Positions 7,679-15,284 of a stretch of 41,605 bases of DNA are shown one piece after another (position 1 is the first letter of the stretch; every line of letters begins with the position of its first letter). The notes under the pieces were generated by a model that made no database searches, was not told the origin of the DNA, and was given only the letters and a program-made list of their open reading frames with translations. The translations under genes were made by a program, and so were the position numbers. This DNA comes from Acidobacteriota bacterium. Its GTDB lineage: Bacteria > Acidobacteriota > UBA6911 > RPQK01 > JAJDTT01. Location: the NCBI GenBank assembly GCA_022827025.1, contig JAJDTT010000058.1, positions 1-41,605 of the forward strand, read 5' to 3'.

Positions 7679-8686
7679 GTGACCAAGAAGCGGGTTTTCA
7701 GCGGAATGAGGCCGACGGGCCGGTTGCACCTGGGACACCTCATCGGCGCCCTGGACAACTGGGTCGGGATGCAGGAGGAGTACGATTGCATCTACGGGAT
7801 CGTGGATTGGCACGCGTTGACCTCCGAGTACCAGGACACCCGCGCGGTGCAGGACAACGTGATCGAGATTGCCATCGACTGGATCGCGGCCGGGCTCGAT
7901 CCTGAAAAGTCGGTCCTGATGATCCAGTCCCTGGTGCCGGAGCATGCCGAGCTCCATCTGCTCTTGTCCATGGTGGTTCCCGTGCCCTGGCTGGAGCGGG
8001 TCCCCACCTACAAGGAGCAGGTCATGCAGTTGCGGGAGAAGGATCTCTCCAACTACGGCTTCCTGGGTTACCCGGTTCTGCAGGCGGCCGACATCATGAT
8101 CTACAAAGGAGAAGTCGTGCCCGTGGGCGAGGACCAGGTGTCCCACCTGGAGTTGGTGCGGGAGATCGCCCGGCGCTTCAACCATTTCTTCGGACGCGTC
8201 TTTCCCGAGCCCCAGGCCAAGCTCACCACCACGCCGCGGCTGCCGGGCACCGATGGCCGGAAGATGAGCAAGAGCTACGGCAACGTGATCCAGTTGTCGG
8301 AAGACCCGGGCAAGATCCACCGCAAGGTGATGACCATGGTCACCGACCCGGCGCGGGTGCGCCGGACCGACCCGGGTGACCCGGAGGTGTGTCCCGTCTT
8401 CGACCACCACAAGGTCTTCACGCCGCCGGAGGGGCAGGCCTGGGCGGCGCAGGGTTGCCGGACGGCGAAGATCGGCTGCATCGACTGCAAGCGCCGGCTG
8501 CTCGAAGGAATGCTCCCGGTCGTGGAGCCTTTGCACCAGAAGCGGGTCGAATTGGAGAAAGACCGGGAGAGCGTGAAGGAGATCCTGGTGGAGGGCAGCC
8601 GGCGGGTTCGGGGGCGCGCCCGGGAGACCTTGGGGGAGGTGCGTCAGGCCATGAATATAAATTACGACCGGCGTTCGCAATGGTGA
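7679..8686 (+). CDS. trpS: Tryptophanyl-tRNA synthetase, iron-sulfur (Thermotoga-like) type
   Basis: 335 residues from a GTG with GGGAGA nine bases upstream. It charges tRNA(Trp) with tryptophan. The class I signatures are TGRLHLGHL (residues 13-21, HIGH motif) and KMSKS (195-199). VVPVGEDQVSHLELVREIARRF is a typical substrate-pocket segment. Four cysteines in the anticodon-binding half, Cys238, Cys260, Cys267 and Cys270, are spaced C-x21-C-x6-C-x2-C. This is nearly the C-x22-C-x6-C-x2-C pattern of the [4Fe-4S] cluster in Thermotoga maritima TrpRS. The stop overlaps the scpA start by seven bases, so the gene heads the trpS-scpA-scpB string. Confidence 0.95.
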   Translation: MTKKRVFSGMRPTGRLHLGHLIGALDNWVGMQEEYDCIYGIVDWHALTSEYQDTRAVQDNVIEIAIDWIAAGLDPEKSVLMIQSLVPEHAELHLLLSMVVPVPWLERVPTYKEQVMQLREKDLSNYGFLGYPVLQAADIMIYKGEVVPVGEDQVSHLELVREIARRFNHFFGRVFPEPQAKLTTTPRLPGTDGRKMSKSYGNVIQLSEDPGKIHRKVMTMVTDPARVRRTDPGDPEVCPVFDHHKVFTPPEGQAWAAQGCRTAKIGCIDCKRRLLEGMLPVVEPLHQKRVELEKDRESVKEILVEGSRRVRGRARETLGEVRQAMNINYDRRSQW

Positions 8687-9393
8687 CCGAGACGGAGACT
8701 TGCCAGGTTCAGCTCGATGTCTTCGAGGGCCCGCTGGACCTGCTGCTCCACCTGATCCGGACCCAGGAACTGGACGTCCGCGACATCCCCATCGCCCGGG
8801 TGACCCGGCAATACCTCGACTACCTGCAGTTGATGCGGGATCTGAACATGACCGTGGCCGGTGAATACCTGGTGATGGCGGCCACGCTGATCCACATCAA
8901 GTCCAAAATGCTCCTCCCCGAGGACGACTTGTCCGAGCCGGAACCGGAGGAAGACCCCAGGGAGGAACTGGTCCGGGATCTGCTCCAATACGAGCAGTTC
9001 AAGAAGGCGGCCCACCTGCTCCACGAAAAAGAGATCATGGAGCAGTCGTCCTGGACTCGGGGAACCAACGAGTTCGAGGAGGAAGAGAAGGAGATGGTCG
9101 TGGTCGACCTCTTCGACGTGGTCCGGGCGTTCCACCGGATCGTGAACCGGTACAAGGATCGGATTCTGGTGGAGATCGATCGGGACGACGTAACGCTGGA
9201 AGGCAAGATCTACGAGATTCGCCGGCTCCTTCAAGTGGAGGGCGAATTCTTCTTTTCCCTGTTCTTCAAGCGGGGCATCTCCAGGCGCCACCTGGTGGTC
9301 GCTCTCATGGCGCTCCTGGAACTGGTCCGTCTGGGCGAGGTCCGCCTCCTCCAGAAAGGCGCCTTTCAGGACATTCGAATCGTGGCATGTTGA
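8680..9393 (+). CDS. scpA: Segregation and condensation protein A (kleisin)
   Basis: 237 residues from the ATG at 8680, overlapping the trpS stop. A GTG one codon later is an alternative. ScpA bridges the heads of an SMC dimer and, with ScpB, forms the condensin that organises the chromosome. Typical features are VQLDVFEGPLDLLLHLI near the N-terminus, IPIARVTRQYLDYLQ, the AGEYLVMAATLIHIKSKMLL helix, an acidic linker (LSEPEPEEDPREELVRDLL) and a C-terminal winged-helix-like end (VVALMALLELVRLGEVRLLQ). It is followed by scpB with a seven-base overlap. No smc gene lies in the window. Confidence 0.95.
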   Translation: MVTETETCQVQLDVFEGPLDLLLHLIRTQELDVRDIPIARVTRQYLDYLQLMRDLNMTVAGEYLVMAATLIHIKSKMLLPEDDLSEPEPEEDPREELVRDLLQYEQFKKAAHLLHEKEIMEQSSWTRGTNEFEEEEKEMVVVDLFDVVRAFHRIVNRYKDRILVEIDRDDVTLEGKIYEIRRLLQVEGEFFFSLFFKRGISRRHLVVALMALLELVRLGEVRLLQKGAFQDIRIVAC

Positions 9394-9920
9394 AGGACCC
9401 GCTCGCTTCGCAGATCCTGGCGGTTCTCTTCGTCGCCAAGGAGCCGGTTTCCATTTCTCAACTCCACCAGGTCTTTCCGGAGACTTCCTCCCAGGACCTT
9501 TCCCGGCTTGTTAAGGAGGTGGCGGAAGAGTTCAACACGGTCCAGGATTCGGTGGAGGTCCGGCAGGTCGCGGGAGGCTACCGGATGAACAGTCATGCCC
9601 GGCACCACGAGACCATCCGGCGGTATCTGAAGAGCCGGCCTTCGGCCCGGCTCTCCCTGGCCGCACTGGAGACGCTGGCGGTCATTGCCTACAAGCAGCC
9701 GGTGACGTTGCCCGAGATCGCCGAGATCCGGGGCGTGAAGGGAACCTCGACGATTCGGACCCTGCTGGAGAAGAAGCTCATCGAGGCTCAGGGCCGCAAG
9801 AAGACGGTGGGGCGGCCGATCCTCTACGGCATCGGACGGCAGTTCCTGGTCCACTTCGGCCTCAACGACCTGAGCGAGCTTCCGACTCTCGCAGAGTTCG
9901 AGGAGATTCTTTCCAGTTAG
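9387..9920 (+). CDS. scpB: Segregation and condensation protein B
   Basis: 177 residues, start ATG overlapping the scpA stop. ScpB is the winged-helix dimer that binds ScpA in the SMC condensin. Visible are the first winged helix (ILAVLFVAKEPVSISQLHQV) and the highly conserved core LAALETLAVIAYKQPVT followed by EIAEIRGVKGTSTIRTLLEK and GRPILYG, which identifies the family. Length is normal. About 12 bases after its stop a family A repeat begins. Confidence 0.96.
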   Translation: MLKDPLASQILAVLFVAKEPVSISQLHQVFPETSSQDLSRLVKEVAEEFNTVQDSVEVRQVAGGYRMNSHARHHETIRRYLKSRPSARLSLAALETLAVIAYKQPVTLPEIAEIRGVKGTSTIRTLLEKKLIEAQGRKKTVGRPILYGIGRQFLVHFGLNDLSELPTLAEFEEILSS

Positions 9921-9932
9921 GATATTCCCCGC

Positions 9933-10060
9933 CGGGAGGAGCGGCGGTTTCCAACCGCCGGACTCCCGTGGGAGAGCGGGGTAGGCGGTGAACGGGAGAA
10001 AGAGGAGGGGACAAGGAGACGGGGGGACAGGAAAGTCCCCCCTCCTACCCCCTCCTCGTG
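9933..10060 (+). repeat. Family A hairpin mosaic between scpB and rluB
   Basis: Two strong hairpins are visible: 9942-9960 (CGGCGGTT, loop TCC, AACCGCCG) and 10021-10042 (GGGGGGAC, loop AGGAAA, GTCCCCCC). The DNA between is purine-rich on the plus strand (GGGAGAAAGAGGAGGGG), and CTCCTACCCCCTCCTC follows. Genes on both sides run in the same direction, so the block is inside a possible operon. It has no T-run and does not look like an intrinsic terminator. Confidence 0.75.
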
Positions 10061-10080
10061 CTTAAGATTCATTGAGAACG

Positions 10081-10854
10081 ATGTGGCGATTGCAGAAGAT
10101 CATGGCCCATGCCGGCTTGGCTTCCCGGCGGAAGTCGGAGGAGCTCATCCTCCAGGGCCGGGTCACGGTCAACGGGAGAGTCGTCGACCGGCTGGGAACC
10201 CGGGCGGATCCGGTCCGGGACGAGGTGCGGATCGACGGTGTCCTGCTCCGTCCGGAGAAGACCGAATACTACATCGTGAACAAGCCGCGGCGCGTCCTGA
10301 GCGCCGTCTCCGATCCTCGCGGCCGGCCCGTCGTCACCAAGCTCGTCCCCTCCCGGGTCCGGTTGGTTCCCGCGGGCCGGCTGGACTTTCAGAGCGAGGG
10401 CCTGATGCTGCTCACCAACGACGGCGACCTGGTCCGAACCGTCACCCGAGCCGGCGGGCTGGAAAAGGTCTACCACGTCAAGGTGGCGCGGCGCCCCTCG
10501 CCGGCCGCGCTTCGGTGCCTCCAGCGCGGCATTCGTTCCGGCGGCAAACGGATGGCTGTCCACCGCATCCGGTTGCTGGAGCCGGGGAAAAATCCCTGGT
10601 ACGAGGTGGTACTGGTGCAGGGCAGGAACCGGCAGCTCCGGATCATGTTCGAGGCCGTCGGCCACCGGGTCATGAAGCTGAGACGGGTGGCCATCGGCCA
10701 CTTGAAGCTGGGACGACTGGCCCCGGGACAATACCGGGAACTCGCGGATTGGGAGGTCCGCCGGCTCAAGCGGGGGAATCGAGCGGCCAGCCGGGAGGGT
10801 GTCAGCCCCCGTCGTAGTAAACTGGGCAGGCGCCGAGCCGCGAAGCGAGGTTAG
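10081..10854 (+). CDS. rluB: RsuA/RluB-family rRNA pseudouridine synthase
   Basis: 257 residues from the ATG at 10081. A TTG at 10072 would add three residues. Residues 1-60 form an S4 RNA-binding domain (RLQKIMAHAGLASRRKSEEL, then GRVTVNGRVV). The catalytic domain has YYIVNKPRRVLSAVSDPRGR, the active-site segment PAGRLDFQSEGLMLLTNDGD with the catalytic Asp, and the late motif EVVLVQGRNRQLRIMFEAVG. Family members isomerise uridine in 16S (RsuA) or 23S (RluB/E/F) rRNA. Position next to scpAB is the common genomic neighbourhood of RluB, hence the symbol. The basic tail (SKLGRRRAAKRG) is longer than the core needs. ribE begins seven bases after the stop. Confidence 0.9.
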   Translation: MWRLQKIMAHAGLASRRKSEELILQGRVTVNGRVVDRLGTRADPVRDEVRIDGVLLRPEKTEYYIVNKPRRVLSAVSDPRGRPVVTKLVPSRVRLVPAGRLDFQSEGLMLLTNDGDLVRTVTRAGGLEKVYHVKVARRPSPAALRCLQRGIRSGGKRMAVHRIRLLEPGKNPWYEVVLVQGRNRQLRIMFEAVGHRVMKLRRVAIGHLKLGRLAPGQYRELADWEVRRLKRGNRAASREGVSPRRSKLGRRRAAKRG

Positions 10855-10861
10855 AATTCGG

Positions 10862-11482
10862 ATGTTCACCGGAATCGTACGGGAGACGGCCCCGATCAGG
10901 GAGCAGGAGATGGGACCCTGGGGCGCGAGGCTGACCCTGCAATGCAGCCCCGGACTCCTCGGCGAGTTGGAGATCGGCCACAGCATCAGCGTGGACGGCG
11001 TGTGCCTCACCGTGTTTCGCATGACGGAACATGCGTTCCAGGTTGAGGCGACGCCCGAGACCCTGCTCCGCACCAATCTTTCGGACAAACGGGTCGGAGA
11101 TCCTCTGAACCTGGAGCCGGCGGCGAAGCTTTCCGATTTCCTGGGAGGTCACCTGGTGCAGGGACATGTGGACGCGCCTGGGCTCCTGGTCTCCAAGCAG
11201 CCCGAAGGGAACTCGTGGATCTTCCGGATCGAAGCCCCGCCGGAAGTGTTGCGTTACTGCACCTTCAAGGGGAGCATCGCCGTCAACGGCGTGAGCCTGA
11301 CGCTGTCGGCGTTGAATTCCAAGGGGTTTGAGGCCACAATCATCCCCCACACCATGGCGGTCACGAACTTCGGGACGATGACGGTCGGGGATCGAGTGAA
11401 CCTGGAAGCGGATCTGATCAGCAAGTATGTGGAAACACACGTTCGTCACCATACTGGGCAGCCTGCTGATTTTTCCGGCTAG
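10862..11482 (+). CDS. ribE: Riboflavin synthase alpha chain
   Basis: 206 residues from the ATG of MFTGIV, the diagnostic start of the family. It dismutates two 6,7-dimethyl-8-ribityllumazines to riboflavin plus the pyrimidinedione. Two internal repeats are visible: residues 1-95 with SISVDGVCLTV and LSDFLGGHLVQGHVDAPG bridging to the second, and 98-200 with SIAVNGVSLTL. The first repeat keeps the N-terminal active-site region. The last 56 bases overlap the next gene in another frame. No FMN riboswitch is visible upstream. Confidence 0.94.
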   Translation: MFTGIVRETAPIREQEMGPWGARLTLQCSPGLLGELEIGHSISVDGVCLTVFRMTEHAFQVEATPETLLRTNLSDKRVGDPLNLEPAAKLSDFLGGHLVQGHVDAPGLLVSKQPEGNSWIFRIEAPPEVLRYCTFKGSIAVNGVSLTLSALNSKGFEATIIPHTMAVTNFGTMTVGDRVNLEADLISKYVETHVRHHTGQPADFSG

Positions 11483-12056
11483 CTCGAAGGCGGCAGGCGC
11501 CGGATCCTTGGAGGTGGGGCCCAACTCGGTTCTCATCTACAAGAGCTACTCGGGCCCCGTGGAACGGGAGTGGATCCTGCGGCTGGCGCGTTTCGGTCCC
11601 GACGTGGTCCTGGAGTGGGAATCCTTCGCCAATCAGGGGACCCTCCATCTCTTCCGCAACTCCGTGCTCAACGGGACCAGTTTCAGTCTCTTCGGACTCT
11701 TCGAGCCGGGTGTGGAGAAAGAGTCCAAGAAGGTCATGACGATCTGGTTCTCGCGGAAGACCTATGGAGAGCTCGTGTCCAGGGGCAGGACCCGAATCAA
11801 GGTGAACCGCTTTCCCCGCAAGCTCGAATTGCTGGAGGAAGATCGTTTCCGGCTCAGTGTGAATCGGCGCCCGCACGAGGTGTCCGTCATCCGGGCGGAG
11901 GATGACCGGGGCGCCGAATGGGTGTTGTTGAAGGATCCGGACAATCCCGTCCTCCTGGAATATACGGAGCGCAAGTATCGTCTCGCACTGGTCAGTTTCC
12001 AGACCCGGTCCCAGGTTTCGCTGCGTTGGCTTCGCCGGCTCCCGCCGGTGAAGTAA
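11427..12056 (+). CDS. Secreted protein of unknown function between ribE and ribBX
   Basis: 209 residues. The ATG lies inside the end of ribE (56-base overlap, different frame). An N-terminal signal peptide is clear: MWKHTFVTILGSLLIFPASS followed by KAAGAGS. The rest is a mixed, beta-rich sequence: VLIYKSYSGPVEREWILRL, VVLEWESFANQGTLHLFRN, VMTIWFSRKTYGELV, VLLKDPDNPVLLEYTERKYR and a basic end. The pattern resembles DUF3108-like beta-sheet secretory proteins only loosely. I do not recognise the family. Its position inside a riboflavin operon, despite being exported, is unexpected. Codon use looks like its neighbours. Confidence 0.7.
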   Translation: MWKHTFVTILGSLLIFPASSKAAGAGSLEVGPNSVLIYKSYSGPVEREWILRLARFGPDVVLEWESFANQGTLHLFRNSVLNGTSFSLFGLFEPGVEKESKKVMTIWFSRKTYGELVSRGRTRIKVNRFPRKLELLEEDRFRLSVNRRPHEVSVIRAEDDRGAEWVLLKDPDNPVLLEYTERKYRLALVSFQTRSQVSLRWLRRLPPVK

Positions 12057-12085
12057 GGGAAAAATTACAGGAGTAGTCTTCAGAG

Positions 12086-13222
12086 ATGAGCCTGGATTCC
12101 ATCGAGAGCGCCATCGAGGACATCTACGACGGCAAGATGATCATCGTGGTGGACGAGGAGGACCGCGAAAACGAAGGCGACCTGACGATGGCGGCCGAGC
12201 GGGTGACGCCGGAGAGCGTCAACTTCATGGCCACCCACGGACGCGGCCTGATCTGCATGCCCATGACGCCCGAACGGCTGGACCGGTTGGAGATCCCTCT
12301 CATGGTCTCCAGGAACGAGTCGATGTACGAGACCGCCTTCTGCGTCAGCATCGAGGGCCGCCGGAACGTCTCCACCGGAATCTCGGCCGCGGACCGGGCC
12401 ACCACCATCCTGACCGCCATCGACCCCCGCACCCGGCCCGAGGACTTGATCCGGCCGGGGCATGTTTTCCCACTTCGGTCCCGTCCCGGAGGAGTCCTGG
12501 AACGGGCCGGCCAGACCGAAGCGGCCGTGGACCTGGCCCGGATCGCCGGCCTCGACCCGGCCGGCGTCATCTGCGAGATCATGAACGAGGACGGCACCAT
12601 GGCGCGGTTGCCCGACCTCCAGCGATTCGCCGCGAGGCACGGCATCAAGATCGTATCGGTCGTCGACCTGATGAAATTCAGGCTCCGGACGGAGCGGTTC
12701 GTCAAACGCATCCAGGAGACCCCCTTCGAGGGTGAGCAGGGCCGGTTCCAACTGGTGCTGTATGAGAATGAACTGGACGGGAACCGTCACGTGGTCCTGA
12801 CCAAGGGCAGGGTGAACACCGATGAACCGGTCCTGGTTCGAGTCCACTCCGCACTGCTGTTGGGAGACGTCTTTTCCGGATTGAAGCATGACTCGGGACG
12901 CGAGCTGCGGAAGGCCCTGGAGATAATCCAGGCCGAGGGCCGGGGAGTCCTGGTCTATCTCCGGTATACCGACAAGGAGGACCGGCTGTTGCGGGAGATC
13001 ACCGGGGAGATCCAGTATCCCGCCAATTTCCGGGACTATGGAGTCGGAGCCCAGATTCTGGCCGATCTGGGCCTGCGCAACATCCGGGTGCTCACCAACC
13101 ACCCCAAGAAGATCGTCGGGCTGGAGGGCTTCAACCTGAACGTGGTGGAGCAGTTGAGCATTCCGGTACACGGTGCGGGAGACCGGCAGGAGGAGCCGCG
13201 GGGAGTGAGGAGCGAGAAGTAG
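12086..13222 (+). CDS. ribBX: RibBX-like protein: DHBP synthase with a degenerate GTP cyclohydrolase II half
   Basis: 378 residues. The N-terminal half (1-200) is 3,4-dihydroxy-2-butanone-4-phosphate synthase, which makes the four-carbon unit of riboflavin from ribulose 5-phosphate: DEEDRENEGDLTMAAERV, GISAADRATTI and RPGHVFPL are intact. The metal-binding His of the usual GHTEA motif is Gln143 (AGQTEAAVDL). The C-terminal half (205-360) has the GTP cyclohydrolase II fold, but all three zinc cysteines are gone: HSECLTGDVF is HSALLLGDVF (Leu257), and RCDCG is KHDSG (His268, Ser270). The usual RQEGRG region reads RYTDKED. RDYGVGAQIL and VLTNHPKK remain. GTP cyclohydrolase II activity is therefore not expected. 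This matches the RibBX arrangement described mainly in proteobacteria. Confidence 0.88.
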   Translation: MSLDSIESAIEDIYDGKMIIVVDEEDRENEGDLTMAAERVTPESVNFMATHGRGLICMPMTPERLDRLEIPLMVSRNESMYETAFCVSIEGRRNVSTGISAADRATTILTAIDPRTRPEDLIRPGHVFPLRSRPGGVLERAGQTEAAVDLARIAGLDPAGVICEIMNEDGTMARLPDLQRFAARHGIKIVSVVDLMKFRLRTERFVKRIQETPFEGEQGRFQLVLYENELDGNRHVVLTKGRVNTDEPVLVRVHSALLLGDVFSGLKHDSGRELRKALEIIQAEGRGVLVYLRYTDKEDRLLREITGEIQYPANFRDYGVGAQILADLGLRNIRVLTNHPKKIVGLEGFNLNVVEQLSIPVHGAGDRQEEPRGVRSEK

Positions 13223-13270
13223 GGATTGGGGCGCCCGCACGGAAGAGGGCACCCGCAAGGGGCGCCCCTA
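13220..13270 (+). repeat. Family B dispersed repeat, copy 2, filling the ribBX/VWFA spacer
   Basis: In reverse orientation this reads GTAGGGGCGCCCCTTG, then CGGGTGCCCTCTTC, then CGTGCGGGCGCCCC. It occupies the whole spacer between two convergent genes. Both genes end in TAG at the two ends of the element: ribBX at 13220-13222 and the VWFA gene at 13268-13270 on the other strand. Confidence 0.7.
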
Positions 13271-14299
13271 CCTGTCTTTCTTTTCGCCCAGGTAGCCTCT
13301 CCGGTGGGCGACCTTGAGCTTGTCGATCTTGCCGTCCCCGTTGATGTCCACCTTCACTTCCACCTTGATCCGGCGCAGTTTCCCGTCCTTCTTGGTGTTG
13401 GTCGAGATATAGCCCAGGGAGTACTGGTTCCGGAGAAGGTTGGCGATGGTCAGAAAGATGTTGGGGAACTGAGTCGTGAACCGGGGGAAGAACGCCTCTC
13501 CTCCGGTGTACTTGGCCATCTCCTTCAGAACCACGTCGGCCTGGTAGAAGTCCATCCTCGTCGTGCTCGAAAAACGGTCTTCGTACCGGAGCCTCAGGTT
13601 CTGGCCGATGCTGACCGGATAGATCACGGCGTTGGTTCTCTTGACCTTGTCCAGGGCCTCTCCCATGTTCTTCCGGCTGAAGGTGTCCAGGCCGGAAGAG
13701 ATGAGCACCACGGCGGTCTTGCCTTCCGCCTCTTCGATTCGATCCAGGACGTCGAAGACGGTGTCGTAGAGGTTGCTCTCCCGGAATCCGGGATAGTTGA
13801 GGCGCTGGAGGGCCCGGTAGACCTCGAACTTGTCCTGGGTGAAGTCCACCAGGATTTCCGGCTTCAGGTCGTAGGCGACGACTGCGATCCAGTCATCCTT
13901 TCGCATGTTCTCCGCGAAGATTCGGGACCCGAGCCAGGCTTCGTAGAGCATCTCCCATGGCAGGACGGCGCTGTATTCGGTCACCAGGACGGCCGTGATG
14001 GGAGCTTCGATGGGGCTGAAGTGGGTGAGCTTCTGCTTCACCTTGTTTTCGTAGACGTCGAAGTGTTCTTGCTGAAGCCCTTGGATCAGGTTTCCCTTGC
14101 GGTCACGGACCGTGACGTCCAACCGCACCTGATCGACCTCAACGGTCAGGGCGGCCCGGCCCTGGGGCCGATCCCGCTCCTCCTCGATCTGCCGGGATTG
14201 GCGGTCCGATCCCTGGCTCACGGCCAGGACCGCCGTTTGCGCCAGTCCGATGGTACAGAGGAGAGCGGCCAGCAACAGACTCCTAGGCGTTGGTTTCAT
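13268..14299 (-). CDS. Secreted VWFA-related protein with a degenerate metal site and an EF-hand-like loop
   Basis: 343 residues from the ATG at 14299 (GGGAGAAACC upstream). Residues 1-29 form a signal peptide (SLLLAALLCTIGLAQTAVLA). It follows the acidobacterial VWFA pattern: VDQVRLDVTVRDRKGNLIQG, QEHFDVYENKVKQKLTHF, TAVVLISSGLDTF and LLRNQYSLGYISTN. The normal MIDAS D-x-S-x-S is replaced by VTEYSAV (residues 106-112), so the usual metal-dependent adhesion chemistry is probably lost. Near the end lies DINGDGKIDKL (318-328), a calcium-loop-like motif of EF-hand/dockerin type, just before the family's terminal RRGYLG. Role unknown. The stop codon is in the family B repeat. Confidence 0.85.
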   Translation of the reverse strand: MKPTPRSLLLAALLCTIGLAQTAVLAVSQGSDRQSRQIEEERDRPQGRAALTVEVDQVRLDVTVRDRKGNLIQGLQQEHFDVYENKVKQKLTHFSPIEAPITAVLVTEYSAVLPWEMLYEAWLGSRIFAENMRKDDWIAVVAYDLKPEILVDFTQDKFEVYRALQRLNYPGFRESNLYDTVFDVLDRIEEAEGKTAVVLISSGLDTFSRKNMGEALDKVKRTNAVIYPVSIGQNLRLRYEDRFSSTTRMDFYQADVVLKEMAKYTGGEAFFPRFTTQFPNIFLTIANLLRNQYSLGYISTNTKKDGKLRRIKVEVKVDINGDGKIDKLKVAHRRGYLGEKKDR

Positions 14300-14339
14300 G
14301 GTTTCTCCCAGGCTTGAGGACGCCGGTTGGATTGCTTTC

Positions 14340-14348
14340 ATACTAACA
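14340..14348 (-). promoter_or_regulatory. Candidate extended -10 promoter of the VWFA gene at 13268
   Basis: TGTTAGTAT on the minus strand is an extended -10 like sequence (TG, one base, then TAGTAT). It lies about 40 bases upstream of the ATG at 14299, leaving room for a leader with the GGGAG site. A good -35 is not visible. Confidence 0.3.
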
Positions 14349-14453
14349 TATGGGGAGGCTCCCGACCGGGACCGGCCCCGCGGCCGAATCCATGAAATCA
14401 TCCGGACCCGCTCCTCGTTTCTCACGCCTCCTCCTGGTGGTAGAATCGCGGCA

Positions 14454-15284
14454 GTGAATCTCGAAGAGAAAGAAACGAATCTCTTTCAGTACCTCAAGCG
14501 GTACCGCCGCGTCATCGTGGCCTTCAGCGGCGGCGTCGACAGCAGTTACCTGGCCTTCTGCGCCCACCGGGTGTTGGGCCGCGAGGCGCGGGCCGTCACG
14601 GCCCTTTCGCCCTCCGTTTCCGCATACCAGCGACGGCTGGCTCTGGACTTCGCCCGGCGCTACCGGTTGAATCACACGCTGGTCGAGACCCAGGAGATGG
14701 ACAATCCCGACTATGTCCGGAATCCGACCAATCGATGCTATTTCTGCAAGGACGAACTCTACGTTCACCTGAAGCGGCTGATTCGGGAATGGGATGCGGA
14801 AGCGATTCTGGACGGCTCGAACATGGACGACATCGGGGACTACCGGCCCGGCCGGCGCGCCTCCCGGGAGCAGGGCGTCCTGAGTCCCTTCATCAACGTG
14901 AAGCTGAGCAAGGACGAGATCCGGTCGCTGTCGCTCAAACGGGGGCTCCCCACCTGGGACCTTCCGGCCATGCCCTGCCTCTCCTCCCGCTTTCCCTACG
15001 GCGTCGCCATCACCGAGGAGAAGCTGCAACAGGTCGATGCGGCCGAAGCCTACATCCGGAGCCTGGGGGTGATCAGCTTCCGGGTGCGGCATCACGAGGA
15101 ACTGGCCCGGATCGAGGTCGACCGGGCGGAGCGCCACAAGCTGATGGACCCGGATCTTTTCGACGACATCAACCGCAAGCTCCGCTCCCTGGGGTACCGG
15201 TACGTCACGCTGGATTTGCAGAGCTTTCGGTCCGGCTCCCTGAACCAGGTGGTGAACCTGGAACTTTCTTCCGGACAGGGCTAG
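14454..15284 (+). CDS. larE: LarE-family ATP-dependent sulfur transferase
   Basis: 276 residues from a GTG at 14454. An upstream open frame from 14250 is antisense to the VWFA gene. The PP-loop ATP site is AFSGGVDSSYL (SGGVDS at 25-30). LarE adenylates and thiolates pyridinium dicarboxylate for the nickel-pincer cofactor. Some members use their own cysteine and others an iron-sulfur cluster. Three cysteines are placed as in the cluster type: Cys95 and Cys98 (NRCYFCKDELY) and Cys175 (MPCLSSRFPYG). Also typical are ILDGSNMDDIGDYRPG and the GVAITEEKL segment. No larA, larB or larC is in the window. A TAGAAT seven bases before the GTG may be a -10 giving a leaderless transcript. The stop codon is the first part of the 166-base palindrome. 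Confidence 0.9.
   Translation: MNLEEKETNLFQYLKRYRRVIVAFSGGVDSSYLAFCAHRVLGREARAVTALSPSVSAYQRRLALDFARRYRLNHTLVETQEMDNPDYVRNPTNRCYFCKDELYVHLKRLIREWDAEAILDGSNMDDIGDYRPGRRASREQGVLSPFINVKLSKDEIRSLSLKRGLPTWDLPAMPCLSSRFPYGVAITEEKLQQVDAAEAYIRSLGVISFRVRHHEELARIEVDRAERHKLMDPDLFDDINRKLRSLGYRYVTLDLQSFRSGSLNQVVNLELSSGQG

Noticed and set aside
10855-12085. FMN riboswitch before ribE or ribBX
   Set aside because: The spacers are 7 and 29 bases (ribBX) and contain none of the conserved RFN stems; ribE lies inside an operon.
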